Positions 7,901 to 15,910 are shown, numbered from the stretch's first letter. The stretch: DNA of 42,256 bases from an uncultured Bacteroidales bacterium (GCA_946412245.1 CAMKGM010000023.1:1-42256), one strand, 5' to 3'. Translations and numbers: made by a program. Notes: a model not told the origin generated them from the sequence alone.

Positions 7901-10497
7901 CACAGGGTCTCTTGCGTGTAGTCGTAGGTAACATCTATCCAGGGGTGCAGGAACCGGGTGCCGAGAGGTGCGTGGTTCGGGCCCTCGATCGAGAGCAATG
8001 ACGGGTAAGTAGTCGTGTCATAGCCGCGCGTGCCGGCATCGTTCTTTGCGGGACCGACGGTGTACAGGCCGATGAACTTGTAAGAGCCGTCAGCATACTT
8101 CTGGAAGCCGAGCATCGGGTATTGGTAGATGCTCACACGCACATCCTCGCTGGGCAGGCCGCTGCCAAGACCGACAGCCTTGAACAACTCATCGAACATG
8201 TTGCAGGCTCCCATCTTGTGGCCCTGCATGGACGATGCCACATTCTTCTTGGCCACGATGTCGTTGACCTTCGGGTGCAGACCCTTGCCGGCAATGTAGC
8301 CGCTCACATTGTCGGTCGAGCCGTCGGCATAATGCCAAACGGCACTTGACTTCTTCAACTTGTTGCGCAAGTTCCATCGGTAGTAGCGCATTGATGTGGT
8401 ACCCTGACCGCTGATGGGGGCGTTGGTGATCTGCACATTCCAAGTGGGGTGGTCTGCATACTCCAGCCACACGGTCGAATTGCCGCCAGTCGAATTGGTC
8501 AGCGAGGGTACGTCGTCATCGTTCTGCATCTGGATGACCATGGTATTGAAGCCGGCTGCCTTGCACAAGTCATACGAGATCTCACCACCGTCCATGATGT
8601 TGTTGTCATGGCGCACACCGCTGCGGGTGTAGTCCATGCCGTCGATGATTGAGTTCAAGAAGTTCTGCTTCACACTCTCGCTCTCGAGCACCTGATTGTA
8701 CACACGCATGGTATAAAGGTATAGATCGGCACTTGCCTGGCCGAGACGCAGTGGGCCACTGCCGAACGAACCAGTGCCGTCGTACTCGAATACGCACTGC
8801 TGCACACCATTGATGTAGATACGGCAGAGGTTGCGACCGGTGGCCTTGTACAGGCGCTGCAGCACGACCACCACATGCAGGATCCTGTCCTCGCTCAGTT
8901 GCACCGTCTGCGGGGTTATCTGCCTGTCTGTGGACGAGAGCACCACAAGTCGGGTGGGGAAGAGGATAATGCCGTTGGTGGTGGCTGCGTTGTAGGTCGG
9001 CGTGCTCATCAGTGACAGGATAGGCGTATCGTAGTCGCTGATGTTGCTGCATCTGTACTTAAACTCAATAGACACACTGCCCACCGATGCGCGGGTCAGC
9101 GGAGTGAGGTCTCCCACTTCGACCGTGCTGCCAGCCTTGATGACGAGGCACTTGTTACTGTCGCTGTCCTGGTACCAGCCATCGGTAGACCATGACATGT
9201 TCGTCCACTCGGCATCATACGATGCTACAGTGGCTCCTGTGGCAGCGTTGATGATCTCTGCACGGTCTGCACTACCGTTGCTGCGGTTTGCTGAGTTCAT
9301 GTAGAACACGGCACCCTCCACTGCGGCATAAGACTGGGAGTTGTCGATGTCGGTGCGCATCATGGCGGTCATGCCGTCCACCGCCGCGGCGATGGTCAAC
9401 TTGAAGTCATTGCCCTCGATGTCAACCTCAAGTGCCTTGGTGTAATCCACCTTGGTTTGTGTCTGCACACTGATGGCCTCGTGGTCAACCACAACGATGG
9501 CCTCATTCCCGTTCTGGGCAGTCAGTGTCACCTCCACCTGTGTGGCGTTGTAGGTGGCGAAGCGGAACAGGCGCTGCGTCTCGTAGTTCACGGCGGGATT
9601 GATGATCTCGTTGATGCACACCAGCGACACCTGATTGATGTGCTGTGTCTCCACGCACATCACATTGTACTTGTAGTGTTGCGTCTCAACTCCGTCTCCG
9701 GCCAGCCATATCTCGATAGTGTGGACACCTGTCTCGCCGGGAAAGTGGTCCGTTATGATGAACTCATAAGGAGCGGTCGTGTAGTTCGTGCCTGACGGGA
9801 AGGTGCGTGTATAGGTCTGCTCGTCGTCATCGTCGATGCGGACATACAGCGTCTTCTGCAGGTTGCCGGAGAAATACAATCCGTTGATGGCATACTCCTC
9901 GCCCTCGAGCCAGGGATTGTTCCAGTTGTAGCGGGAGGTCAGTGTCAGCGAGGTGACCGAAGCCGTGAATGTCGTGGTCTTGGTCTGTCCCGAGTCCTTG
10001 CCCGTGACCGCCACTTTCACACGGTTGGTTCCCACCGAGAGGTAATTGCGCACATTCTGCGTGATGGTCGCTCCACTGAGGCAGTCACCGCTGGCCTTCT
10101 CGACGAAAGACCCGCCACCGTTGTCCACAAGCAGCGACCAATGATAGTCCTCGGCAAAGGGTGTCATCTCGCCGCCGAGCGTTCCGCTCTTGGTCGACGG
10201 AGTGACATTGATGTTTGCCACGGTGTCGTCCTTCAGCACATAGAACGAACTGGGCGTGGTGCTTGTCAGCGTGATGGCGTACACCGTACCGCTCAGTGGC
10301 ACGATGCCCAACTGAGTGCCGCCCTCGCTGTCGTAGAACACAATGTTGCCGTTCTCGTAGGTGATCCAGCCCACCTTCCCCTCGGTCGCAGCCTGCAGCG
10401 CGGCCAGCTGCGCCTTGATGAACTCCTCCACGCGGCTAAACTTGTAGCCCTCCCACGGGGTGCCAATGCCCGGTATTCTCTCGTCAATTCCTGCCAT
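4984..10497 (-). CDS. Giant tail fibre / receptor-binding protein with switchable C-terminus
   Basis: 1837 residues, the last and largest gene of the tail operon. Visible parts, in order: N-terminal virion-attachment region; Ig-like or beta-rich segments to about 460; a LamG/concanavalin-like domain (about 470-620); and a region of about 690-1100 with CotH-kinase-like features, namely QGTTSM near 698, the DNH segment D1046-N1047-H1048 and DDMD at 1071-1074. Beta-rich repeats follow (about 1300-1500), then a Gly/Asn-rich linker (about 1590-1650), then BspA-like leucine-rich repeats of the LRR_5 type (1654-1837). From S1654 on it lies inside the invertible segment. Role by position and domains: host-surface recognition. 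The CotH assignment is inferred from motifs only. The start at 10497 is 24 bp after the preceding small gene. Confidence 0.85.
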   Translation of the reverse strand: MAGIDERIPGIGTPWEGYKFSRVEEFIKAQLAALQAATEGKVGWITYENGNIVFYDSEGGTQLGIVPLSGTVYAITLTSTTPSSFYVLKDDTVANINVTPSTKSGTLGGEMTPFAEDYHWSLLVDNGGGSFVEKASGDCLSGATITQNVRNYLSVGTNRVKVAVTGKDSGQTKTTTFTASVTSLTLTSRYNWNNPWLEGEEYAINGLYFSGNLQKTLYVRIDDDDEQTYTRTFPSGTNYTTAPYEFIITDHFPGETGVHTIEIWLAGDGVETQHYKYNVMCVETQHINQVSLVCINEIINPAVNYETQRLFRFATYNATQVEVTLTAQNGNEAIVVVDHEAISVQTQTKVDYTKALEVDIEGNDFKLTIAAAVDGMTAMMRTDIDNSQSYAAVEGAVFYMNSANRSNGSADRAEIINAATGATVASYDAEWTNMSWSTDGWYQDSDSNKCLVIKAGSTVEVGDLTPLTRASVGSVSIEFKYRCSNISDYDTPILSLMSTPTYNAATTNGIILFPTRLVVLSSTDRQITPQTVQLSEDRILHVVVVLQRLYKATGRNLCRIYINGVQQCVFEYDGTGSFGSGPLRLGQASADLYLYTMRVYNQVLESESVKQNFLNSIIDGMDYTRSGVRHDNNIMDGGEISYDLCKAAGFNTMVIQMQNDDDVPSLTNSTGGNSTVWLEYADHPTWNVQITNAPISGQGTTSMRYYRWNLRNKLKKSSAVWHYADGSTDNVSGYIAGKGLHPKVNDIVAKKNVASSMQGHKMGACNMFDELFKAVGLGSGLPSEDVRVSIYQYPMLGFQKYADGSYKFIGLYTVGPAKNDAGTRGYDTTTYPSLLSIEGPNHAPLGTRFLHPWIDVTYDYTQETLCFGGEEAWDVGACRFSTDKASDAANVLALFEQEWKPAYNIAYLCSPFLVSLSEAGYNSLSALNADIDNFRAGRNIYGNKKNDVLQLYDSNYNLIYYRTSTGKYEVLANLEDYDSDYEVVVTHNIKAYLGTYLTAITSSSSPTTAQLRAARIAKFKAEASRYWSINAACYHEAFCELIACSDNHAKNSYPMKWKPLAQGGRWIWCQDDMDTILMTDNNGQQTKSPSVEVGDVTTDGVDIYQGCSSSFWEIINHPDGYQSGVKDMLESMVTSLVSLASQYNVNGPSIHESVMNMMQYYFWEHSAYYFPLTAYNADADWSYIDVWELDPTAVYNNVPPLRQANGTQLEAERKWVEWHLVSLFSKYSIAAFTGSGDDGMGRLEFTPAQSFNFAIKPAVEMYPTGNRGGGTIIRGVRTPAGTACTITATSDGTTTFYLKGVDWYTELGDLSGLALTTRGGDASVGSSMSISGKRLQRVKVGDAVASNVLFNAGTLNISGDCIEEVDCRNVVTLNNTVSLAGCPRLRKALFAGSSAPNMLLPIGSKVSEVSFPDQLITLFLHTLPMLDDQHMTLSATAKASISGMYVNNCAQIGFIALLNSILNTAGNHLHFVSLIWEGAINMTGAEMELLATLAVPYDPDENTGFGRVIYDPEKGGVRNENTHALLQGTINVTTPMYEDTLNTLRAYFGNTLTIVCDTYYIRFEDPEVQRICAVNWGDHHTEYQPNAGGTGGYDLTVTAAAGNGGYDLVDGTYVQNKNNTGNYNVVATANTGAGAYDKVEVGEGITPAQAAAVSSLGTKFQANNNITSFKELALFTGLGNLNSAFYNCQYLVTVIMPNQITSTYATFRNCYRLKNVTLPTSLTTLGGNTFNSAPIETLALPSTLTAIQDNACYNTKLKSIDIPASVTSIGTGVFQNNTSLVTVTVRRTSPPTLSNSNSFGGCSKLTAIYVPSESVSAYKSAQNWSTYASKIQAIPES
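5518..5538 (-). repeat. Right inversion site (IRR)
   Basis: 21-bp partner of 4561-4581 in inverted orientation and inside the fibre coding sequence (codons for S1654 to F1660). The flanking bases differ on both sides, so the identity ends sharply at the repeat. Confidence 0.88.
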
Positions 10498-10520
10498 ATT
10501 ATTGATGTGTTGTTTAGTCG

Positions 10521-10679
10521 TTAGTTATGCCATGTGTTGTCACTATGCCAGACCAGCTCGCCCCGCCAGTATGAGGCCACCTTGCTCCACACCAGGCGTG
10601 TGCCCTTGTAGATGGCCATGATGGCGCGGCTGCCCTTCTGTACCAGCCCCACACGGCGGTTGTCGCGATAGATGCTCAT
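10521..10679 (-). CDS. Small tail-associated protein, 52 residues
   Basis: Begins MSIYRDNRRVGLVQKG and ends DNTWHN. It contains the segment IMAIYKGTRLVWSK, a short beta-rich 'IYKG..LVW' pattern that recurs in Bacteroidales phage fibre and tail proteins. The ATG overlaps the stop of the upstream gene (ATGA). It sits between two tail genes in the same operon, so it is probably a small structural or fibre-assembly component. No catalytic motif is visible. The function is not known. Confidence 0.6.
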   Translation of the reverse strand: MSIYRDNRRVGLVQKGSRAIMAIYKGTRLVWSKVASYWRGELVWHSDNTWHN

Positions 10680-11128
10680 GACTCGTAGATGAAGTATTTG
10701 GTGTTGGGGTCAATCGTGCCGGCGTCAATCATCGCGTTGTACTCCGCCTCCGTGCAGTAGACCTCGGCCAAAGCCTCTAATTGTTCGGCCACAATCCTCA
10801 GGCTGCCCTGCATCAGGCCAAAGTCCGAGGCCAGTCTGTCCAGGCCGTCGCCATTGATGTCCACCTGGCGTTGAAGGCGCAACAAGTTACTGGATACGGT
10901 GTTTATGCCGGTCCACATTTCAGCCTTGTATGCCTCGATGGCTGTCTCTGCAGCACTGTACAACTGGTCGTAGAGCACGGAGTACTCTACCCTTCGCCCA
11001 CCATTGAGCTCGATGTTGTCACCGCTCGTCATCGTTGTGACTGGCGTCAGCTGCATGATGGTGCGGCCGTTGGTCTTCAAAGCGGCGATAACAGCCTGTA
11101 CTATCTCTTGTTTTTCTTCGGGTGTCAT
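10676..11128 (-). CDS. Tail protein of unknown role, 150 residues
   Basis: Starts MTPEEKQEIVQAVIAAL, a helical region. The middle contains a heptad-like stretch (about 55-115), and the end is a compact EAEYNAMIDAGTIDPNTKYF segment of the type found at the ends of phage fibre or baseplate proteins. The N-terminal TPEEKQ..V...I..L pattern is common in small fibre-linked proteins. Its ATG overlaps the stop of the preceding tail gene and its stop overlaps the next ATG. Probably a fibre adaptor or trimeric structural protein, by context. Confidence 0.6.
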   Translation of the reverse strand: MTPEEKQEIVQAVIAALKTNGRTIMQLTPVTTMTSGDNIELNGGRRVEYSVLYDQLYSAAETAIEAYKAEMWTGINTVSSNLLRLQRQVDINGDGLDRLASDFGLMQGSLRIVAEQLEALAEVYCTEAEYNAMIDAGTIDPNTKYFIYES

Positions 11129-11970
11129 ATCTCAAGAATTATTACGTTAGAGTTCTCGGTGCTGTCTATTCTGTCAAGGGTGTCGTTCACCCGGCGGATG
11201 GCAACTTGGCTCTCATCCTCATAGTCTGCATCAATGCGTACGGTCTTGCGCAACTGCTGAGTGAACACAAAGGAGTCAAGGCCTTCTATTAAGATCTCTT
11301 TGTTTGGCACATTATTGCTCTCACGCACATAGCGCACGGCATTGACGTACACGAACTGGCAAGTGAGCAGTCTGTTAAGCAGAGCGCCGAACCACACAGG
11401 GACACCGATAGAGTTGCCCATCGTGAAGGTCTTGATGATGTAGTCGCTGGCATACAGTTCAACGACATCCTGATACTGCGTAGTGAACTGTTCGTTCTCC
11501 ACCCCGAGCTCCCACCCAGAATCCTTGAAACCGCCAGGGACACGGAAGTCGAAGAAATAATGTACTCCGTCTATGATGAACGCCACGTCATCACGCTGCT
11601 TGTTGTCCTTGTTGCTGTACTGCAACAGCGTGGTCTTAGACAAGATGCCCTCGTCGCTCGTGATGCGGAACACCTCACACGTCTTGTCTGCGATAGTCAG
11701 ATAATAGAAGCCGTCAGACAGACCGCAATATACGTGGAAGAACACTATCGTGTCGTCATTTATCTCCCATTCGTTCCATGTGATGGTTCCGATGGCGGTA
11801 TCGGTGCAGGCATCATAGAGCGTTGCCGTTGGAGCAGTCTCCTCGGCATCGGCAACGACCTGTATCATTATCTGGTCGGTTGGCGCAAACACTTGCGTGT
11901 AACGGCTGTGAAGACCGTCGGAGGCGTTGCTTTCAGCGAAATTCAGCGGTGTAAATGGACTTAACTTCAT
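11125..11970 (-). CDS. Tail-tip / baseplate protein of unknown family, 281 residues
   Basis: Beta-rich protein, starting MKLSPFTPLNFAE, with no signal peptide, membrane segment or catalytic motif seen. It lies between the 707-residue tail-tip protein and the fibre-adaptor genes and overlaps both neighbours by 4 nt. Second genes in such operons usually encode distal-tail or baseplate connectors. That role is inferred from order alone. Confidence 0.6.
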   Translation of the reverse strand: MKLSPFTPLNFAESNASDGLHSRYTQVFAPTDQIMIQVVADAEETAPTATLYDACTDTAIGTITWNEWEINDDTIVFFHVYCGLSDGFYYLTIADKTCEVFRITSDEGILSKTTLLQYSNKDNKQRDDVAFIIDGVHYFFDFRVPGGFKDSGWELGVENEQFTTQYQDVVELYASDYIIKTFTMGNSIGVPVWFGALLNRLLTCQFVYVNAVRYVRESNNVPNKEILIEGLDSFVFTQQLRKTVRIDADYEDESQVAIRRVNDTLDRIDSTENSNVIILEI

Positions 11971-14090
11971 ATCTCGGTGATTTCTTTAACTATTAGTGTA
12001 TATTCCACTCCGTTGCGCTTGCCGAAACGGCACTCGGCCTCCTTGATGAAACCTTTGATGCGGAAGCCTTTGTAATCCAGCTGCACTAATGCGTTGATGT
12101 CACTCGGCATCTCCATGTCATCGGTGGTGAACTCCAACTCGGCGGCGGTGAACAGCGCGGTGCCGGCGGCAATCTCCACGCTGCCGAGTGCGTTGTTGCC
12201 GTCGCTGCTGGTCATCGTGAGCGTCACCGCTTTGCCGTTGCCGAACACGGCGATGAACGCCTTGTTGTTCTCCACGCACACGCTGGGGTTGTAGTCATCG
12301 TTGTTGCTCGGCTGGTAGGTGTTCACTCCTGTCGAGGCGTTCTCGGCGATACGGATGAAGAACACATCCTCATCGGCCTTGTCGTCCTTCGTCTCGCTCT
12401 CGCTCTTGCGTGCCGTGAACTCCAAGCCGTAACTGTCGGCGCGGTACTTGCTCTGCAAGGTGAGTTTCTTGTCGGTCAACGAGAAGCCCGTGGAGTAGTA
12501 ATTGGTGAAGTTTTTCTCCAGTCGTCCGTCAATCTCGCCGTACTCCTTCTTGGAGTACCCGGCCTCGATGGTGGTGTAGATGAGATCGTCCACGATGCTC
12601 AACTTCACGTCACGGAAGTTGTCTATCGTCTTGGCTACCTCGTCCACGAACACTGCGGAGCGGTGGACGAATTGCAGTTCGTCACCCACGACGCGGTAGG
12701 TGTAGCCGAACACGGCCTCCATCCAGTCGGCGAAGTTGCCGAAGGTGCTATACACTTTCGCCGTGCTGATTTGTCGCAGTTCCTCGCCCGGCAGCAGGTA
12801 GGTCTTGGCGATAAGCCCGGCATCGTCCGCGGCGATAGACACGGCGGTCTCCTCGCCGGTGATGCTGCGCACAATTTTGGTGATGAGTTGCAGGGGTGAG
12901 ATACAGCGACACGACAAGGTGTTGCGGATTGGGTCGGCCCAGTTTGCGATGAGTGTAGCATACTGGAACGTCATTTGCCCCTCACACCGCAACCGAACAT
13001 GAGTGTCTTGCCATATATTGTCAGCAGGAACCGTGGCATACTCGTCCACTTGTCGGTCTTGGTAGTAGTTCTCGGGTGTCCCCTTGTTAATCCAATGGCC
13101 GTTCTGGAACTCATAGATTGTGTTGTTCTGCCAGTAGGACGCGGAGTTATAGTCGCTATACGAACCAACAACACCAAATATGCCGTTATAGTCGTTGCTG
13201 ATTGAGCCATAACCACCGAAACGAGCCAATGCCGCGTCATTCAACTCGGTGACGTCGCGGAACACATTCTCCTTAATGCTATTGACGAGGATGTTCGTGC
13301 GCTGGCCGTGTATTCGCTTGTACTGCACAGCATCGTCAAAGTTGAAACTCGTAATCAGGCGAAAGTTCTCATCGTTCAACTGGTAATCTGCATAGACTGA
13401 CAACTGAGACACCGCAATGTCGCTGCCATAAGCCGAACCGTCTTTGGTGTAGGGGCAGAAGAAGCAGCGGACTGTTCCCTGCGCCCTCAACGTCAGTGCC
13501 GCACCATGAGTTTTGCAGTGAGCGAAGAACGAGTTGCTTGATGCTTGGTTGGACAACTCGATATACTCTTTCGAGATTATCTGCGACGCGTTCTCGTTTA
13601 GGTTTAGTTCCACAAGGCCGTTGAGCGAACTGCCGACAAAGCTGAATAAACCATAGTTGGCAATCTCAATGCGGCTCACGTTGACCCGTGTGGCGCTGAA
13701 ATCGCTCACCGGGTACTCGTACTTCTGCGACTTCTTGCTCTTCAACAGCGAGGCAAGGGCGTTGTCCATCGCGTTAATCGACAACGAGCCGGACTCTATC
13801 TCAACGGTCGAGAAGTCCAACGCCGCCGAATACTGCAACTCCCACTCATGGCGGTTGGTGATAGTGTACACGGCGACACTCGCCGAGGCGAGGAAACCTT
13901 TATCCAGGTACTCGGCAAACAAAAGGTCGTAAATCTCGCCCACGAAGATGAACTCCGTGGAGAAAGAACGCATCACGCCCGAATAGTCGGTGCGCTTGAG
14001 CGAGAACGAAATCTCGTCCCAATTCTTCAAGCACTCGTCGGGGATCTCGTACTCCGTGGAGCCTATTGTCAGTATGTACTTCGTCAGCAT
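11967..14090 (-). CDS. Tail-tip protein, 707 residues
   Basis: First gene of the tail-tip/fibre operon. The protein is mostly beta-rich with an N-terminal LTKYILTIGSTEYEIP segment and a C-terminal domain ending in YTLIVKEITEI. No enzymatic motif is recognised. Size and order (after the tape measure and before the fibre) fit a distal-tail or tail-associated hub protein of siphoviruses. The ATG lies only 5 bp after the -7 box of the late promoter, so its mRNA may be leaderless or nearly so. Family not recognised. Confidence 0.65.
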   Translation of the reverse strand: MLTKYILTIGSTEYEIPDECLKNWDEISFSLKRTDYSGVMRSFSTEFIFVGEIYDLLFAEYLDKGFLASASVAVYTITNRHEWELQYSAALDFSTVEIESGSLSINAMDNALASLLKSKKSQKYEYPVSDFSATRVNVSRIEIANYGLFSFVGSSLNGLVELNLNENASQIISKEYIELSNQASSNSFFAHCKTHGAALTLRAQGTVRCFFCPYTKDGSAYGSDIAVSQLSVYADYQLNDENFRLITSFNFDDAVQYKRIHGQRTNILVNSIKENVFRDVTELNDAALARFGGYGSISNDYNGIFGVVGSYSDYNSASYWQNNTIYEFQNGHWINKGTPENYYQDRQVDEYATVPADNIWQDTHVRLRCEGQMTFQYATLIANWADPIRNTLSCRCISPLQLITKIVRSITGEETAVSIAADDAGLIAKTYLLPGEELRQISTAKVYSTFGNFADWMEAVFGYTYRVVGDELQFVHRSAVFVDEVAKTIDNFRDVKLSIVDDLIYTTIEAGYSKKEYGEIDGRLEKNFTNYYSTGFSLTDKKLTLQSKYRADSYGLEFTARKSESETKDDKADEDVFFIRIAENASTGVNTYQPSNNDDYNPSVCVENNKAFIAVFGNGKAVTLTMTSSDGNNALGSVEIAAGTALFTAAELEFTTDDMEMPSDINALVQLDYKGFRIKGFIKEAECRFGKRNGVEYTLIVKEITEI

Positions 14091-14095
14091 ACCGA

Positions 14096-14159
14096 CAAAA
14101 GTACCGACAAATAAGGCTGATTTCTCAAAACTCCAAATTCTTGAAGCCCGAGAAATCAG
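14096..14159 (-). promoter_or_regulatory. Late promoter of the tail operon (P-tail)
   Basis: The -7 box TACTTTTG lies at 14096-14103 and TTCAAGAATT at 14136-14145, again exactly 32 bp apart. The element lies inside a perfect 10-bp inverted repeat, CTGATTTCTC and its complement, at 14117-14126 and 14150-14159. Read leftward, this stem could also terminate the accessory operon that ends at 14202. A direct repeat TTGTCGGTA flanks the -7 box. Confidence 0.7.
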
Positions 14160-14201
14160 TGATATTTACGCTAACTCGCTATATCATAGCGGTTAACAAT
14201 C

Positions 14202-14480
14202 TTACTTAACCATGTCACTCGCACAGAGCACCGCATTGCCGGCGATGTAGTCGTGGGGGAAGATAGCATGGCACCCTTTTGCAATGACAGTGGCCATCAT
14301 GTTCGGGTACAATCTGCCCTTACCGTCCTCGTTCACGACCATGATGGTCTTCTCGGTGAGGTCGATGATCTCGATGCACCCCTCAACACCTTTCTGCAAC
14401 TCTTCGAGCGTGAAGTCCATGCCGTTCGCAGGGACAAACTCGGTCACGCTCGCCTCGGGAGTAATCAGTAACCCTTTCAT
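14202..14480 (-). CDS. DUF3846-like small protein
   Basis: 92 residues. The order is an N-terminal KGLLITPEASVTEFVP strand, a helix (LEELQKGVEG), then MVVNEDGKGRLYPN and a C-terminal IAGNAVLCASDM segment. This matches the layout of DUF3846 proteins in phages and mobile elements, where the last part corresponds to the 'I.G.vlv' strand. The role of that family is unknown. The start overlaps the stop of the upstream gene, so the two are co-transcribed from the promoter at 14870. Confidence 0.65.
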   Translation of the reverse strand: MKGLLITPEASVTEFVPANGMDFTLEELQKGVEGCIEIIDLTEKTIMVVNEDGKGRLYPNMMATVIAKGCHAIFPHDYIAGNAVLCASDMVK

Positions 14481-14812
14481 ACGGCAATGGCAATGAAGTT
14501 CTCAACTCGGAATGAACGGAAGGCGTTCTTCTTGGTGTCCCAGTAGCACATGGTGCCGTAGTTGGGCGCTTTCTTGCCGCCCTTTCGGGAAGTGATGCCG
14601 GCAGGAAGATTGCACAGGGTGCCGTAGGCAACTCGGGCACTGCCGTCCACTTTCTCAAAGTAGAACTTGACCACTCCCTGGCGCATCAGCTTGGCAAGGC
14701 GGTAAAGCTGCCAGGCTTTCTTGAGGGCGTCACTCCAAGAGATGACGGTGGTCACAAAGATGTGGTGAGCATAGCTCATGACTCTCACGCGGAAACTTGA
14801 TGTCGTTTTCAT
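14477..14812 (-). CDS. SH3-barrel (DUF2693-like) small protein
   Basis: 111 residues. A helical stretch (SWSDALKKAWQLYRLAKLMRQG) precedes a beta segment (VVKFYFEKVDG, FRSFRVENFIAI). This is the usual layout of small SH3-fold DUF2693-type proteins, common on Bacteroides phages and conjugative elements. Function unknown; a role in modulating host transcription or nucleic-acid binding is speculative. The leader carries the repeated element AAGTCAAACATTTAAT 10 nt before the ATG. The promoter is a twin of the one upstream of 28727-29317. Confidence 0.65.
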   Translation of the reverse strand: MKTTSSFRVRVMSYAHHIFVTTVISWSDALKKAWQLYRLAKLMRQGVVKFYFEKVDGSARVAYGTLCNLPAGITSRKGGKKAPNYGTMCYWDTKKNAFRSFRVENFIAIAV

Positions 14813-14822
14813 AAAAAGATGA

Positions 14823-14838
14823 ATTAAATGTTTGACTT
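14823..14838 (-). promoter_or_regulatory. Repeated leader element, copy A
   Basis: On the minus strand reads AAGTCAAACATTTAAT, ending 10 nt before the ATG at 14812. Other copies: 29329-29344, 40766-40788 (with one extra T) and, in the integrase downstream region, 1454-1476. The consistent distance to start codons suggests a translation-initiation or RNA-binding site. Confidence 0.6.
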
Positions 14839-14869
14839 TTAGTGAATTGTTTGTTTTCTTTTAGTATTG

Positions 14870-14924
14870 CAAAGTTAATACCAAAGTGCCTTTGGACGGT
14901 TCTCTTTTTTGCCGTTTTTTTCGT
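14870..14924 (-). promoter_or_regulatory. Promoter of the DUF2693/DUF3846 operon (class II)
   Basis: The -7 box TAACTTTG is at 14870-14877. About 20 bp upstream a CGG-N12-CCG dyad lies within a run of conserved bases. The order GGTA(T/C), GAACCG and AAAAAACGGC is shared with the promoter at 29367. It lacks the TTCAAGAATT late element. Confidence 0.6.
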
Positions 14925-14964
14925 CATCGAACTTTATTTAACGTGATTGTTCTTATTGCCTTAT

Positions 14965-15435
14965 CTAATTAACATTGACCAACTTTGCCAACATTCTGCG
15001 CCCGTCATGTACCCTGCGCTTGACCGTCCCGAGCGGTACGTCCCTGGCAGTGGCCACCTCTTGCAGGGTGTAGCCTTTCGCCACATCCATCAGAGTCTCC
15101 ACAGCCACGCTGACTCGGCATCGATCAATGGCTGATAGCACGTCGCCTACCATGACACGCTGGTCGGCTTCCTCTCCTCCTGGCTCATCCCAATCGCCAA
15201 GTGGCTGGGTCTGGGTGACGGATAGTTTATGTTCGGTGTTCGTCCAAAGGTTTCGCATGATAACCCGGCACCATGCGAGCAACGGACGGGTCTCGTCGTA
15301 GCGGTCGCGGGCTTCCAGCGCCCTCACCACCGTGTCGGCGGCAAGATCGTGCGCCCGGTCATCGTGATAGTAGTACCTACTCGCTATCGCCAAGAGCGAG
15401 TAGTACGCCTCCACGATAGCTGCATCAAAGTTCAT
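14965..15435 (-). CDS. Sigma-70 family (ECF-like) RNA polymerase sigma factor
   Basis: 156 residues. Region 2 is seen at about 15-65 (HDLAADTVVRALEARDRYD then LLAWCRVIMRNLW) and region 4 at about 105-150 (a helix-turn-helix reading YTLQEVATARDVPLGTVKRRV). Such factors direct RNA polymerase to specific promoters. The gene follows a 56-residue coiled-coil-like gene whose end overlaps its start. Which phage promoters it recognises cannot be read from sequence; the late promoters have a normal Bacteroidetes -7 box, so it may act on others. A host-type sigma acquired by a phage to redirect transcription is the simplest view. Confidence 0.85.
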   Translation of the reverse strand: MNFDAAIVEAYYSLLAIASRYYYHDDRAHDLAADTVVRALEARDRYDETRPLLAWCRVIMRNLWTNTEHKLSVTQTQPLGDWDEPGGEEADQRVMVGDVLSAIDRCRVSVAVETLMDVAKGYTLQEVATARDVPLGTVKRRVHDGRRMLAKLVNVN

Positions 15436-15595
15436 GGCTCATCAGAAGCATCTGCCGGGCCGCTTGCTTCATCTCATTGATAAGGTTGTCCATCCTTCTT
15501 TCTCTCTCAAGCATCGCCTTCATGTGGTCGATGTCTTTTCGCACCGCACGCACCTCGTTGCGCAGTCTGCGGATTTGTTGCTGTGTTCTTCCCAT
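15425..15595 (-). CDS. Small basic coiled-coil protein, 56 residues
   Basis: Starts MGRTQQQIRRLRNEVR and continues as one amphipathic, charged helix with heptad-like spacing (R/K and E rich) to the end, MSHEL. It overlaps the sigma-factor start by 11 nt in a different frame, so the two are translated together. A regulator or anti-sigma role is possible but only suggested by the pairing. The promoter-like TTACTTTG and the perfect 15-bp dyad lie upstream. Confidence 0.6.
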   Translation of the reverse strand: MGRTQQQIRRLRNEVRAVRKDIDHMKAMLERERRMDNLINEMKQAARQMLLMSHEL

Positions 15596-15634
15596 TTTAT
15601 TGTGTGTTTTTAGTTAGGCGTGCTGTTGTGGGTG

Positions 15635-15663
15635 CAAAGTAACTACATGAGTGTGCCACACTC
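15635..15663 (-). promoter_or_regulatory. Sigma-operon promoter with 15-bp dyad operator
   Basis: On the minus strand a near-consensus -7 box TTACTTTG (one mismatch) lies at 15635-15642. A perfect 7-1-7 dyad GAGTGTG-C-CACACTC lies at 15649-15663, a few bases upstream, where a repressor could occlude polymerase. No obvious cognate repressor is in the window. Confidence 0.45.
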
Positions 15664-15882
15664 TTACACACTTAATATAATTATTGTGAATTATTGTGAT
15701 TTTACCGTTCTTTTGGCCACAAATTAGGGTGAAAATTGCCCTTTTAATGCCTTGAAAATGGGCGTTTTAGTGCCGAAAATTGAGTGAAATGGGAGAGAAA
15801 AATGAGCGAAATAGTGCCCTTTGAGGGCTATTTTAGGCCGATTTTGGACGGATTTTAGTCAGTTTTTGGGCGATTTTTGCGC

Positions 15883-15910
15883 AAAAAAGGGCGCGAAATA
15901 TTCCGCACCC
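15883..15910 (-). terminator. Intrinsic terminator after the gene ending at 15949
   Basis: Minus-strand stem GGGTGCG and CGCGCCC (one G-U pair) with an 8-base loop, followed by TTTTTT. It ends the head-tail transcript after the tape-measure cassette and insulates the sigma operon. Confidence 0.75.

Noticed and set aside
4984-10497. Diversity-generating retroelement as the source of fibre variation
   Set aside because: No reverse transcriptase gene or template/variable repeat pair was found near the fibre; the variation here is explained by the inverted repeats.
11131-11140. Further late-promoter element (TCAAGAATT)
   Set aside because: Inside coding sequence, one base off, wrong orientation and no -7 box at 32 bp. 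A similar partial match at 22786-22794 was rejected for the same lack of a box.
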